DNA from: Rhodococcus maanshanensis NBRC 100610
GTDB lineage: Bacteria > Actinomycetota > Actinomycetes > Mycobacteriales > Mycobacteriaceae
Assembly (NCBI RefSeq): GCF_001894865.1
Contig: NZ_BCXA01000022.1
Span: forward strand, 1-64,000
Direction: 5' to 3'
DNA: 64,000 nucleotides
Shown in pieces: positions 23,428 to 30,677 of this stretch. Made by a program: the position numbers and the translations under genes. The notes under the pieces were generated by a model. It made no database searches. It was given only the letters and a program-made list of their open reading frames with translations, and was not told the origin of the DNA. Position 1 is the stretch's first letter, and every line of letters begins with the position of its first letter.

Positions 23428-24458
23428 TACTCGCCGCCGCCCGGGTTGCCGATCTCGATCATCCGCTGCACGGACTTGCGGGCCCGCTCGGCGGTGGCCG
23501 GGTCGACGTCCACCTCGTCCTTGCCCTCGATGAGGCAGCGCAGCAGCGCGGCCGGGGTGATCATCTTCATGTACGGGCAGGAGGCACGGTCGTTGACGGC
23601 CTGGAAGTCGATCTCCGGCGCGGCCTTGCGCAGCTGGTGCAGCATGCCGACCTCCGTCGCGACCAGCACCTGCTTCGCGTGGCTCGCGCGGGCCGCGTCC
23701 AACATGCCGCCGGTGGACAGGATCTTGACCTTGTCCTCGGGCACGAAGCCCTCGCCCGCGAGGTACAGGGCGGAGGTGGCGCAGCCGCACTCCGGGTGCA
23801 CGTACAGCTCGGCGTCGGGGTGCGACTTGGCCTGCGCGGTGAGCTCGTCGCCGTTGATGCCTGCGTGCACGTGGCACTCGCCCGCCCAGATGTGCATGTT
23901 CGTCCGGCCGGTCACCCGCTTGACGTGCGCGCCGAGGAACTGGTCCGGCAGGAACAGCACCTCACGGTCGGGGTCGATCGAGTTGACCACGTCGACCGCG
24001 TTGGACGAGGTGCAGCAGATGTCGGTCAGGCCCTTCACCTCGGCCGTGGTGTTCACGTACGACACCACCACCGCGTCCGGGTAGTCGGCCTTCCAGGCCC
24101 GCAGGTCGTCCGCGGTGATCGAGTCGGCGAGCGAGCAGCCGGCGCGCTCGTCGGGGATGAGCACGGTCTTGCTAGGGCTGAGGATCTTCGCGGTCTCGGC
24201 CATGAAGTGCACACCGCAGAACACGATGGTGTCCTCCGGCGCCTCGGCTGCGATCCGGGACAGCGCCAGCGAGTCGCCGACGTGGTCGGCGACGTCCTGG
24301 ATGGCGGGCAGCTGGTAGTTGTGCGCGAGCAGCGTCGCACCGCGTTCCTTGGCGAGGCGCCGCACCTCGGCCGCCCACTCCGGAGTGGCCTCCACACCTG
24401 TGTAACCGCCGGGTGCGTCCGTGATCGAACCCGCACCTGCCCACAACGTCGATGTCAT
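23427..24458 (-). CDS. nadA: Quinolinate synthase NadA
   Basis: A 343-residue [4Fe-4S] enzyme condensing iminoaspartate with dihydroxyacetone phosphate. Probable cluster ligands are Cys108 ([11 protein letters not shown]), Cys195 ([10 protein letters not shown]) and Cys294 (RASCPYMKM). Other signatures: [35 protein letters not shown] and YVHPECGC. The ATG at 24458 has a strong AAGGAGC site. It is the first gene of nadABC, divergent from nrtR with a perfect inverted repeat in between. Confidence 0.97.
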   Translation of the reverse strand: MTSTLWAGAGSITDAPGGYTGVEATPEWAAEVRRLAKERGATLLAHNYQLPAIQDVADHVGDSLALSRIAAEAPEDTIVFCGVHFMAETAKILSPSKTVLIPDERAGCSLADSITADDLRAWKADYPDAVVVSYVNTTAEVKGLTDICCTSSNAVDVVNSIDPDREVLFLPDQFLGAHVKRVTGRTNMHIWAGECHVHAGINGDELTAQAKSHPDAELYVHPECGCATSALYLAGEGFVPEDKVKILSTGGMLDAARASHAKQVLVATEVGMLHQLRKAAPEIDFQAVNDRASCPYMKMITPAALLRCLIEGKDEVDVDPATAERARKSVQRMIEIGNPGGGE

Positions 24459-24543
24459 GGCCTTGCTCCTTCACCGTGGATCCGGTCGGTCTGCGCCGGA
24501 TCTGCCATCCGATTCCCCACACGTGCGGGTTTCGATTCTCGGG

Positions 24544-24566
24544 GTTTTCGACTTAGGATCGAAAAC
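24544..24566. promoter_or_regulatory. Candidate NrtR operator between nadA and nrtR
   Basis: GTTTTCGA at 24544-24551 and TCGAAAAC at 24559-24566 form a perfect 8-base inverted repeat with a 7-base spacer. The right arm ends directly before the nrtR ATG and the AGGA that could serve as its ribosome binding site lies inside the spacer. The distance to the nadA start is about 85 bases. NrtR repressors bind palindromes in nad promoters, so this is the natural candidate operator for both nadABC and autoregulation; the assignment is by position and symmetry. Confidence 0.7.
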
Positions 24567-25256
24567 ATGCCTCATCCTAGCACCGTCCACGAAGTGCTCA
24601 CCGCGGTCTTCCAGGTTCGCGACTTCGACGGCCACCCCGAACTGGCGGTACTGCTGTGGCAGCGGGCCCTTGACCCGCAGAAGGGCACCTGGTCGCTGCC
24701 CGGCGGACAGCTCGGCGACGACGAGGACCTGATCACCTCGGCCCGGCGTCAGCTCGCCGAGAAGGTCGACGTGCGCGAGGTGGCGCACCTCGAGCAGCTC
24801 TCGGTGTTCAGCGATCCCGCCCGGGTCCCCGGCGACAGGAGGATCGCGTCGACCTTCCTCGGGCTGATCCCCCTGCCCTCCGATCCGCATCTGCCGCCGG
24901 ACACCGCATGGCACCCGGTCTCCGCCCTGCCCGAGATGTCTTTCGACCACGGCGTCGTGGTCGAGCACGCCCGGGCGCGGTTGGCGGCGAAACTGTCGTA
25001 CACCAATATCGCCTTCGCCCTGGCGCCCGCCGAGTTCGCGATGTCGACGCTGCGCGAGATCTACTGCGCCGCACTCGGTTATCAGGTGGACGCCACCAAC
25101 CTGCAGCGGGTGCTCGGCCGACGCGGGGTGCTCACGCCCACCGGCACCACCGCGCCGTCGGGCAAGGCGGGCGGACGTCCGCCCGCGCTCTACCGGTTCG
25201 CCGAGTCGCGGCTGCGCGTCACCGACGAGTTCGCGGCCCTGCGACCGCCGAGCTAG
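24567..25256 (+). CDS. nrtR: NUDIX-related transcriptional regulator NrtR of NAD biosynthesis
   Basis: A 229-residue protein with an N-terminal NUDIX-like domain (about residues 8-140) and a C-terminal winged helix (about 145-220, with LREIYCAALGYQVDATNLQRVL). The NUDIX box region SLPGGQLGDDEDLITSARRQLAEKV lacks the catalytic REXXEE spacing, as in NrtR proteins that sense ADP-ribose-type metabolites instead of hydrolysing them. The divergent nadABC operon and the palindrome at its start support regulation of de novo NAD synthesis; mycobacteria use the same arrangement. Its stop overlaps the DUF2567 gene by four bases. Confidence 0.9.
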   Translation: MPHPSTVHEVLTAVFQVRDFDGHPELAVLLWQRALDPQKGTWSLPGGQLGDDEDLITSARRQLAEKVDVREVAHLEQLSVFSDPARVPGDRRIASTFLGLIPLPSDPHLPPDTAWHPVSALPEMSFDHGVVVEHARARLAAKLSYTNIAFALAPAEFAMSTLREIYCAALGYQVDATNLQRVLGRRGVLTPTGTTAPSGKAGGRPPALYRFAESRLRVTDEFAALRPPS

Positions 25257-25831
25257 GCCTCGAGCCGACTGTGCACCTGCTGGGGCATCGCCCCTGGAAG
25301 GTCGCCGGCAGGTGCACTCTCGGCGGGAGCGGCGGAGACACCGAGGTCGTCGCGGGGGCTCATCGAGGCGAGCACCAGGTACACGAAGGCCGCCACCAGC
25401 GGCTGCAGGATGAGCACCATCGCGGTGCCCAGCCCAGGCGAGACCGGGACGATCTGCCCGGCGACGGCGTCGGGCAGATCGGGGAACCGCAGCCCCGCGA
25501 CCCCGAGGCCGACCACCGCGGTGGCGGCGGCACCGACTGCCGATCCGATCAGCAAGCCGACGAGCACGACGGGCCCGCGCACCGAACGCCACAGCCAGGC
25601 CGCCGACGCACTCAGCACGCCGACGGTCAGGCCGGCGCACAGGAACAACGCGACCGCGTCGAACTGGTGCCCGCTCTCGGAGGTCAGCGACGCCGCGCGA
25701 CCGCCGGAGACCACCAGGAAGTGCTGTGCGGGCACGAGCAGCCCCCACCCGATCCCGGCGAGCGCACTGGCCGCGACCACGGCCACCACGATGCGCGCGG
25801 CGGCACGGATCTCCGACCTGTCGACGGCCAC
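25253..25831 (-). CDS. DUF2567 family membrane protein (Rv1591-like)
   Basis: A 192-residue protein with four hydrophobic helices (about residues 8-28, 55-75, 87-112 and 133-155). It matches DUF2567 by topology and by position: in Mycobacterium the same gene (Rv1591) neighbours bioB and nadABC. I start it at the GTG at 25831, two bases past the bsaP stop; a longer form to 25894 would overlap bsaP. Its last residues are encoded by part of a palindromic repeat (25271-25327), so the C-terminal tail may be a late addition. Function unknown. Confidence 0.75.
   Translation of the reverse strand: MAVDRSEIRAAARIVVAVVAASALAGIGWGLLVPAQHFLVVSGGRAASLTSESGHQFDAVALFLCAGLTVGVLSASAAWLWRSVRGPVVLVGLLIGSAVGAAATAVVGLGVAGLRFPDLPDAVAGQIVPVSPGLGTAMVLILQPLVAAFVYLVLASMSPRDDLGVSAAPAESAPAGDLPGAMPQQVHSRLEA
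25271..25327. repeat. Palindromic repeat element, copy 2, inside the 3' end of the DUF2567 gene
   Basis: GTGCACCTGC at 25271-25280 and GCAGGTGCAC at 25308-25317 are perfect 10-base inverted arms. Read on the minus strand, the right side continues CCGCCGAGAGTGCACCTGCC, nearly identical to the left arm of the element at 3963-4027. The loop also shares a CCAGG block. The element overlaps coding sequence here but is intergenic at the other site. Confidence 0.65.
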
Positions 25832-25833
25832 GG

Positions 25834-26088
25834 TCAGCGCTGGCCCAGGTAGCTGGAGTCGATGACCCCGTGCCGGGAGCACTTGGCCCACCAACCGTCG
25901 GGGCTGACCTGCACGATCATCCGCCTGCCGCAGTCCTCGCAGAAGCGCGGCGGCTCGAGGCCGAGCTGAGCCGCGGCCGGGACGGTGTCGTCGAAGCCCG
26001 GCACCACCCGCCTACCGGTGAACGGGTTGTAGCGCTCTGCGATCTCGTCGACGGGAGCGGCACTGCTCAGCTCTTGAGGGAACGTCAC
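25834..26088 (-). CDS. bsaP: Biotin synthase auxiliary protein BsaP (Rv1590-like)
   Basis: An 84-residue protein with a CxxC pair (Cys50 and Cys53, in [10 protein letters not shown]) and a third Cys at 70 (WWAKCSRHG). It is nine bases downstream of bioB. In mycobacteria the protein in this position was shown to be needed for biotin synthase activity and to carry an iron-sulfur cluster, and was named BsaP; the assignment here rests on the three cysteines, length and synteny. It has an aromatic N-terminal [12 protein letters not shown] motif. Confidence 0.85.
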   Translation of the reverse strand: MTFPQELSSAAPVDEIAERYNPFTGRRVVPGFDDTVPAAAQLGLEPPRFCEDCGRRMIVQVSPDGWWAKCSRHGVIDSSYLGQR

Positions 26089-26097
26089 GTATCCACC

Positions 26098-27111
26098 CTA
26101 GATGGTGTCGTTGAGGGCCTTGATCGGCATCTGCAGCTCGCCGAGCAGGTCCAGATCCTTCTCGGCCGGGCGGCCGAGGGTGGTCAGGTAGTTGCCGACG
26201 ATGACGGCGTTGATGCCACCGAGGATGCCCTGCTTGGCGCCGAGGTCGCCGAGGGTGATCTCGCGACCGCCCGCGAAGCGCAGGATGGTGCGCGGCAGCG
26301 CGAGCCGGAACGCGGCCACCGCGCGCAGCGCGTCGGAGGCAGGCAGCACCTCGAGATCGCCGAACGGCGTGCCCGGTCGCGGGTTGAGGAAGTTCAGCGG
26401 CACCTCGTCGGGCTCGAGCTCGGCCAGGTTGGCGGCGAACTCGGCACGCTGCTCCAGGCTCTCGCCCATGCCGAGGATGCCGCCGCAGCAGACCTCCATG
26501 CCTGCCTCGCGGACCATCCGCAGGGTGTCCCAGCGCTCCTCCCAGCTGTGCGTGGTGACCACGTTCGGGAAGTGCGACTTGGCGGTCTCGAGGTTGTGGT
26601 TGTAGCGGTGCACGCCCATCGCGGCGAGCTGGTCGACCTGCTCCTGGTTGAGCATGCCCAGCGAGCACGCGACCTGGATGTCGACCTCGTTGCGGATGGC
26701 CTCGACACCGGCCGCGACCTGCGCCATCAGCTTCTCGTCGGGCCCGCGGACGGCGGCGACGATGCAGAACTCGGTTGCGCCGGACTTCGCGGTCTGCTTG
26801 GCGGCCTCGACCAGGCTCGGGATGTCGAGCCAGGCGGCCCGGACCGGGGACTGGAACAGGCCGGACTGTGAGCAGAAGTGGCAGTCCTCGGGGCAGCCGC
26901 CGGTCTTGAGGCTGATGATGCCCTCGACCTCGACCTCGGGACCGCACCACTTCATCCGCACGTCGTGGGCGAGGCCGAGCAGTTCCTCGAGGCTCTCGTC
27001 CGGCAGCTGCAGAACGGCGAGCGTCTGCTCCTGGGTCAGTCCCTCACCGCGCTCGAGGACCTGTTCCCTGGCGACGGCGAGAATATCTGTGCGGGCGGGG
27101 GCCTGGGTCAC
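26098..27111 (-). CDS. bioB: Biotin synthase BioB
   Basis: A 337-residue radical SAM enzyme inserting sulfur into dethiobiotin. The SAM-cluster motif is Cys73/Cys77/Cys80 in [23 protein letters not shown] and [12 protein letters not shown] follow. The GTG at 27111 is preceded by GAGGAG at good distance; the longer ATG reading to 27219 would run through the BioQ operators and is rejected. Transcribed divergently from bioQ and followed by bsaP and the DUF2567 gene. Confidence 0.97.
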   Translation of the reverse strand: MTQAPARTDILAVAREQVLERGEGLTQEQTLAVLQLPDESLEELLGLAHDVRMKWCGPEVEVEGIISLKTGGCPEDCHFCSQSGLFQSPVRAAWLDIPSLVEAAKQTAKSGATEFCIVAAVRGPDEKLMAQVAAGVEAIRNEVDIQVACSLGMLNQEQVDQLAAMGVHRYNHNLETAKSHFPNVVTTHSWEERWDTLRMVREAGMEVCCGGILGMGESLEQRAEFAANLAELEPDEVPLNFLNPRPGTPFGDLEVLPASDALRAVAAFRLALPRTILRFAGGREITLGDLGAKQGILGGINAVIVGNYLTTLGRPAEKDLDLLGELQMPIKALNDTI

Positions 27112-27144
27112 TGCAACTCCTCGGGGGCTGGACACTTTGATGCA

Positions 27145-27163
27145 ACTTGAACACCGTGCAAGT
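27145..27163. promoter_or_regulatory. Candidate BioQ operator 1 in the bioB-bioQ intergenic region
   Basis: ACTTGAAC and GTGCAAGT flank a 3-base centre, an inverted repeat with one mismatch. The core TTGAAC-N3-GTKCAA recurs at 38791-38817 next to bioF. It lies 34-52 bases upstream of the bioB start and 74-92 upstream of bioQ, fitting repression of bioB and autoregulation by BioQ. Confidence 0.65.
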
Positions 27164-27176
27164 TGAACGGCGTTCA
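27164..27176. promoter_or_regulatory. Candidate BioQ operator 2 in the bioB-bioQ intergenic region
   Basis: TGAAC-GGC-GTTCA is a perfect 5-base-arm inverted repeat directly adjacent to operator 1, centres 16 bases apart. It shares the TGAAC-N3-GTTCA core with the bioF-proximal palindrome. Side-by-side sites suggest two dimers, or one for each divergent promoter. Confidence 0.6.
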
Positions 27177-27236
27177 GGTTAGGGTCGTGGTGGAATGGTG
27201 TCAAACGCCACACGACCACTCAGGGGATGACGAACA

Positions 27237-27839
27237 GTGCAGCTGCGACGCGGTGACGTCCTCGACGGGGCGATCGCCATCCTCGACGAGTACGGCCTCG
27301 GGGACCTCACGATGCGCAGGCTGGCCACCTCGCTCGGCGTACAGCCGGGGGCGCTGTACTGGCACTTCCCCAACAAGCAGACCCTGCTCGCGGCGATCAC
27401 CGACGAGATGCTGACAGGCGTCTCGGCGCCGATCGAGGCCGCGAACTGGGATGCCCGGCTGCGGACCGTGGCGCACCGCATGCGCGACGCACTGCTCGCG
27501 CACCGTGACGGCGCCGAGCTTGCCGCCGCCTCCTACGCCGCGCGGCTCGCCACGAACGGCGCACACGCGACCCTGGCGAGCACCTGCGAGGCTGCAGGCC
27601 TGCCGGGCAACGAGGCCGAGCTCGCGGCCGACACGCTGCTGTACTACATCCTCGGCCAGACGATGGACGAGCAGTCCCGCATGCAGATGGACTCGCACGG
27701 CGCCCTCACCGAGGCGGCGTCGCCGCTCGTCGAGTCACTGATGACCGACGCCCCGCACGGCACCACCCGATTCGACTTCGGGCTGAGCCTGTTCGTGGAC
27801 GGCGTGCGGAGCCGGCTGGGATCTCCGGTCCGGGACTGA
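27237..27839 (+). CDS. bioQ: TetR family biotin-gene repressor BioQ
   Basis: A 200-residue TetR regulator. The N-terminal HTH is LGDLTMRRLATSLGVQPGALYWHFPNKQTLLAAITDEML; the remainder is helical with a TetR_C-type ligand domain. The GTG start at 27237 has AGGGGA upstream. BioQ represses biotin genes in Corynebacterium and Mycobacterium, usually with help from BirA state rather than free biotin; here identity rests on divergence from bioB and on matching palindromes at bioB and bioF. A weak hairpin (GGACTG/CAGTCC at 27832-27847) covers its stop. Confidence 0.88.
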   Translation: MQLRRGDVLDGAIAILDEYGLGDLTMRRLATSLGVQPGALYWHFPNKQTLLAAITDEMLTGVSAPIEAANWDARLRTVAHRMRDALLAHRDGAELAAASYAARLATNGAHATLASTCEAAGLPGNEAELAADTLLYYILGQTMDEQSRMQMDSHGALTEAASPLVESLMTDAPHGTTRFDFGLSLFVDGVRSRLGSPVRD

Positions 27840-28584
27840 CCACAGTCCCACGCGCACGCCTGGCGGTGCACGGCCGAGGTCACGCGTCCACGTGTTGCGG
27901 CCACACCACGATTCGACGCGCGCTCAGTCCGCGCGAGGCCACCGCATTGGAACCGGCCGGGCCGGAATGAACGGCGCCTATAGCACAAATCGAGAGCAGC
28001 GCTTCCGCCAGGAGTCTCTCTGCACACAAATGAGCACGACTCACCCAACCCTTGGGAAATTGGGCAACCCGAGGAGGCCCGACGCGGAGTTTCGAACGAC
28101 TTCAAATTTGCGATAATTTCGCGAGCGAATAGGCGATCCGACTCCGCCAGCGTGTTTGGGTCCACGGTGGGCATACCTCTCTCGGGCGTCACCGCGATCA
28201 CCGCGGCCTCCGTCTCACGCGCGAGCCTGCGAGGGTAATTCCATATTCATCTATTTCTCCGAGCCTGTCGGGCACTGAACATCAACGTGGTCGTCCATCA
28301 TCGAGGACCATCGGAGCTGAGTCCCCTCCACAGAGCTCGCGATGACCGACCCCGCCTTTCTAATCGAAAGTGGAATGACCACCAAGAATCCGAACTCATT
28401 GCCCGGGCCTCCGAACGGAACGCAAGCACTGCAATCCGCAGGATGGACCTGATACCATCGCAAATTGTCCGCACTAGCGGAAACACAACATACAAATTAA
28501 TACGGACGGTTGATCCTCGATTCGGCCGTCCGTGTTTAGTCGTGAATCACACGGCTAGCCTCAACAAGGAGAAAGTGCCACCCC
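27840..28584. other. 745-base gene-poor, AT-richer region
   Basis: No complete gene is convincing here. Codon use in the six frames is irregular and the sequence has AT-rich patches (for example around 28100-28130 and 28230-28260) unlike the surrounding genes. On the minus strand about 28250-28040 an open stretch contains GMPTVDPNTLAESDRLFARE and then SFETPRR, which reads like part of a real protein but has no clear start, end or relative. The right end holds a hairpin and the protease leader described separately. Confidence 0.5.
28502..28533. terminator. Hairpin upstream of the S1 protease leader
   Basis: ACGGACGG and CCGTCCGT pair around a 16-base loop, followed by GTTTAG. There is no intact gene immediately upstream that would need it. 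A similarly placed hairpin precedes the duplicated leader at 29393-29420, which suggests this one is the terminator left behind by a lost upstream protease copy. Confidence 0.45.
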
Positions 28585-28600
28585 ATGCGTTTGAAAATCG
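28522..28600 (+). repeat. Protease leader, copy A of a direct repeat
   Basis: The sequence from TCGGCCGT through CACGGCTA, GAGAAAGTGC, CCCATGC and TTGAAAATC matches 29412-29491 block by block with small indels. It contains the ribosome binding site AAGGAGAAAG and the first codons of the S1 protease. The distance from GAGAAAGTGC to the ATG is identical in both copies. Confidence 0.75.
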
Positions 28601-29292
28601 CGACACTCGCAGCGGCAGTTGCCGTTGCGGTCTCCTCGGTCCTCGGCGCCAATGTTGCCGCGGCTCAGGCTCCCGCCAAGGTCGACGTTGCCTCTGGTAT
28701 GCGCTGGGCTACTGACCTGAACATCCCGGATAGCCATTCCGGTTGGTGCACCATCGCGGCCGTTGGTACGGACGAGTCTGGCAACCTTGTTGCTCTGACT
28801 GCGGGCCACTGTGGCTCGAGCGTCCCCGATGGATCCCCGATCTGGCTCAAAGATAAACCAGACGCCGGAGTGGTCGGACATATCTCGTCCACACGCAGAA
28901 ATGCCCGGCCGGGGCCGGACTACGCATTCCTCGTGCTCGATCCGGACAAGGTCAACATTAAGTCCCAGGGCCCACTCGGGCGCATCGACCACATTGGGTC
29001 GAATCCCCGGCCGTTCCAGGACGTTGTTTGTAAGTACGGCGGCACTACAGGGAAAACCTGCGGCCTGACCATGACCAACAACGGGTCCACCATCTGGAAC
29101 TTCGCCTACGTATCTGCGGGAGACTCCGGGGCGGGACTCACAGTTGCACCCAGCTACACAGGGCTGGTCGGCATTGTTCGTAGTGTCAGTATTTCCGGAA
29201 GTGAGTACACGAACATTGGGGCCGTCTTTGCGCACCTGAACACCCTCCCCGCAGGCGCTCCGGGTCGCGGGTTTGTGGTAGTCAATAACTGA
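28585..29292 (+). CDS. Secreted chymotrypsin-fold (S1) serine peptidase
   Basis: A 235-residue protein with a signal peptide (MRLKIATLAAAVAVAVSSVL...ANVAAAQA, cleavage near residue 29). The triad is visible: His75 in LTAGHC, Asp112 in PDYAFLV and Ser181 in SAGDSGAG. Cysteines 55/76 and 149/159 could form disulfides. The Ser motif is GDSGAG, not the usual GDSGGP, and no pro-domain is evident. Codon use is more AT-rich than the neighbours, suggesting acquisition. Two more distant relatives are at 54217 and 55655. Expressed from its own leader and closed by a strong terminator about 100 bases downstream. Confidence 0.85.
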   Translation: MRLKIATLAAAVAVAVSSVLGANVAAAQAPAKVDVASGMRWATDLNIPDSHSGWCTIAAVGTDESGNLVALTAGHCGSSVPDGSPIWLKDKPDAGVVGHISSTRRNARPGPDYAFLVLDPDKVNIKSQGPLGRIDHIGSNPRPFQDVVCKYGGTTGKTCGLTMTNNGSTIWNFAYVSAGDSGAGLTVAPSYTGLVGIVRSVSISGSEYTNIGAVFAHLNTLPAGAPGRGFVVVNN

Positions 29293-29392
29293 CCAACCGT
29301 ACAATGCACACTGTGTGGGAGGCCGGTCCGGAAACCTCCTCCACAACACACACTAAACCGACACAGAGCATAGGCGCGCAACAGCTAACGCG

Positions 29393-29420
29393 AACGGCCG
29401 ACCTTTTTGGGTCGGCCGTT
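29393..29420 (+). terminator. Rho-independent terminator after the S1 protease
   Basis: Perfect 11-base arms AACGGCCGACC and GGTCGGCCGTT flank TTTTTG (29404-29409) and run into TTTCATGTTTG. It is about 100 bases past the protease stop and is the only strong hairpin there. Confidence 0.75.
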
Positions 29421-29491
29421 TCATGTTTGTGGCCGTGTATCTGCACGGCTAAATGTCTCAGAGAAAGTGCAATCCCATGCACTTGAAAATC
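29412..29491 (+). pseudogene. Duplicated protease leader and first codons, copy B (gene remnant)
   Basis: A second copy of the protease leader, ribosome binding site and start: the ATG at 29477 reads MHLKIPTPVMPAPRG and then leaves the protease pattern and stops within about 30 codons. It therefore looks like the surviving 5' end of a deleted tandem paralogue. The lipase ATG at 29536 lies 59 bases further on in another frame, so the remnant promoter may now serve the lipase. Confidence 0.65.
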
Positions 29492-29535
29492 CCTACACCT
29501 GTGATGCCCGCGCCCCGCGGGTCCACACTTAGGTC

Positions 29536-30657
29536 ATGTACGCGCGCCTGGCCGCGGCAATACTGACCGCGATGCTCCTCACTACGACTGCGCTTGCCGC
29601 GCCCGCCGCTACGGTCCCAACCGGCCCGCCGGGCAGCGTCACCGCGTCCCGACAGCTGCCGCACAAGTTCTGGATCCCGGACGCGGTCGACGCCTCTGTG
29701 GTCACCTACTGGTCCACCGGCCCAGGCGGAAGGCCGGCGCTGAGCACCGGCGCGGTCTTCATCCCGCCGGGCCAGGCCCCGCCCGGCGGCTGGCCGGTGG
29801 TGTCATGGGGGCACGGCGCGGTCGGGCTCGCCGACGAGTGCGCGCCGACCGCGACCGGAGTGCTCGGCGGCGGCTATCTGACGCGCTGGCTGACCCAGGG
29901 GTACGCCGTGGTCGCCACCGATTACGTGGGCCTGAGTACCCCGGGGATCCATCCGTATCTCGACGGCCGATCACAGGCGCACAGCGTCGTCGACATGGTC
30001 CGCGCGGCGCGCGCGATCGTCCCGTCCCTCTCCAGGAAGTGGGTGGCGCTCGGCCAGTCTCAGGGCGGCCAGGCCGCGATGGTCGCCGCCTCGCTCGCCA
30101 CCTCGTACGCCCCTGAACTCGACTACCGGGGCGCCGTCGGCCTCGGGGTTCCGTCGAACATCGAGAACCTCGCGCCGCTCGGCGGCCCTGGCTTTCCCGA
30201 GCTCCCGCTGACCGGCACCACCGTGTTCATCTCGTACCTGCTGGCCGGGCTACGGGCCACCCGACCCGATATCGACCTCGACGGCTATCTCAGCCCGCTC
30301 GGCCGCGAGGTGCTCGACCGGGCGGAATCGCTCTGCTACCTCGAGGCCGCCGAGGCGTTCGCGGGAATCTCGATCGGCGAGTTGCTCTCCCGGCAGCTGG
30401 ACGACCCGGTGATCCTCTCGGCCCTGCGCGAGATGCTGGAGATCCCCGTCCGCGGATACGACCGCCCGTTCTTCGTCGGGCAGGGGGTGCTCGACGAGGT
30501 CGTCCCGGCGCCGCTGACCCTGAAACTGGTCGCGGACCTCGCGGGCAACGGGGAGCGCTTCACCTTCCGGCCCTATCCGGCCGGGCACCTCGGGACGATG
30601 CGGTTGTCGCTGCCCGACGCGACGGACTTTGTCCGCGAGGCCTTCCTGGCTCCATGA
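29536..30657 (+). CDS. Secreted lipase (secretory lipase / LIP-like alpha/beta hydrolase)
   Basis: A 373-residue protein with an N-terminal signal peptide (LAAAILTAMLLTTTALAAPAA). The mature chain has WPVVSWGHGAVG near residue 90, the nucleophile motif GQSQGG (about residue 175), and acid and His candidates in QGVLDEVVP and PAGHLG. The arrangement fits the secretory lipase family known from actinobacteria and yeasts, acting outside the cell on acylglycerols. It follows the protease region and may be expressed from the duplicated protease leader; no other obvious promoter was identified. Confidence 0.85.
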   Translation: MYARLAAAILTAMLLTTTALAAPAATVPTGPPGSVTASRQLPHKFWIPDAVDASVVTYWSTGPGGRPALSTGAVFIPPGQAPPGGWPVVSWGHGAVGLADECAPTATGVLGGGYLTRWLTQGYAVVATDYVGLSTPGIHPYLDGRSQAHSVVDMVRAARAIVPSLSRKWVALGQSQGGQAAMVAASLATSYAPELDYRGAVGLGVPSNIENLAPLGGPGFPELPLTGTTVFISYLLAGLRATRPDIDLDGYLSPLGREVLDRAESLCYLEAAEAFAGISIGELLSRQLDDPVILSALREMLEIPVRGYDRPFFVGQGVLDEVVPAPLTLKLVADLAGNGERFTFRPYPAGHLGTMRLSLPDATDFVREAFLAP

Positions 30658-30677
30658 GCCCGAGGACGCCACGGCCC

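Noticed and set aside
27112-27219. Longer bioB start (36 more codons)
   Set aside because: It would translate the BioQ operators and lacks a ribosome binding site, whereas the GTG at 27111 has GAGGAG upstream.
28040-28250. Minus-strand open stretch with protein-like residues
   Set aside because: No convincing start codon with ribosome binding site, no recognised family, and an abrupt loss of protein character downstream; noted in the intergenic entry only.
28287-28715. Plus-strand frame of 142 codons overlapping the protease start
   Set aside because: It overlaps the protease coding region in another frame and crosses the leader hairpin; no protein-like features.
29477-29568. Possible small gene starting MHLKIP
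   Set aside because: It stops after about 30 codons and only its first codons and leader match the protease; a remnant is more likely than a functional peptide.
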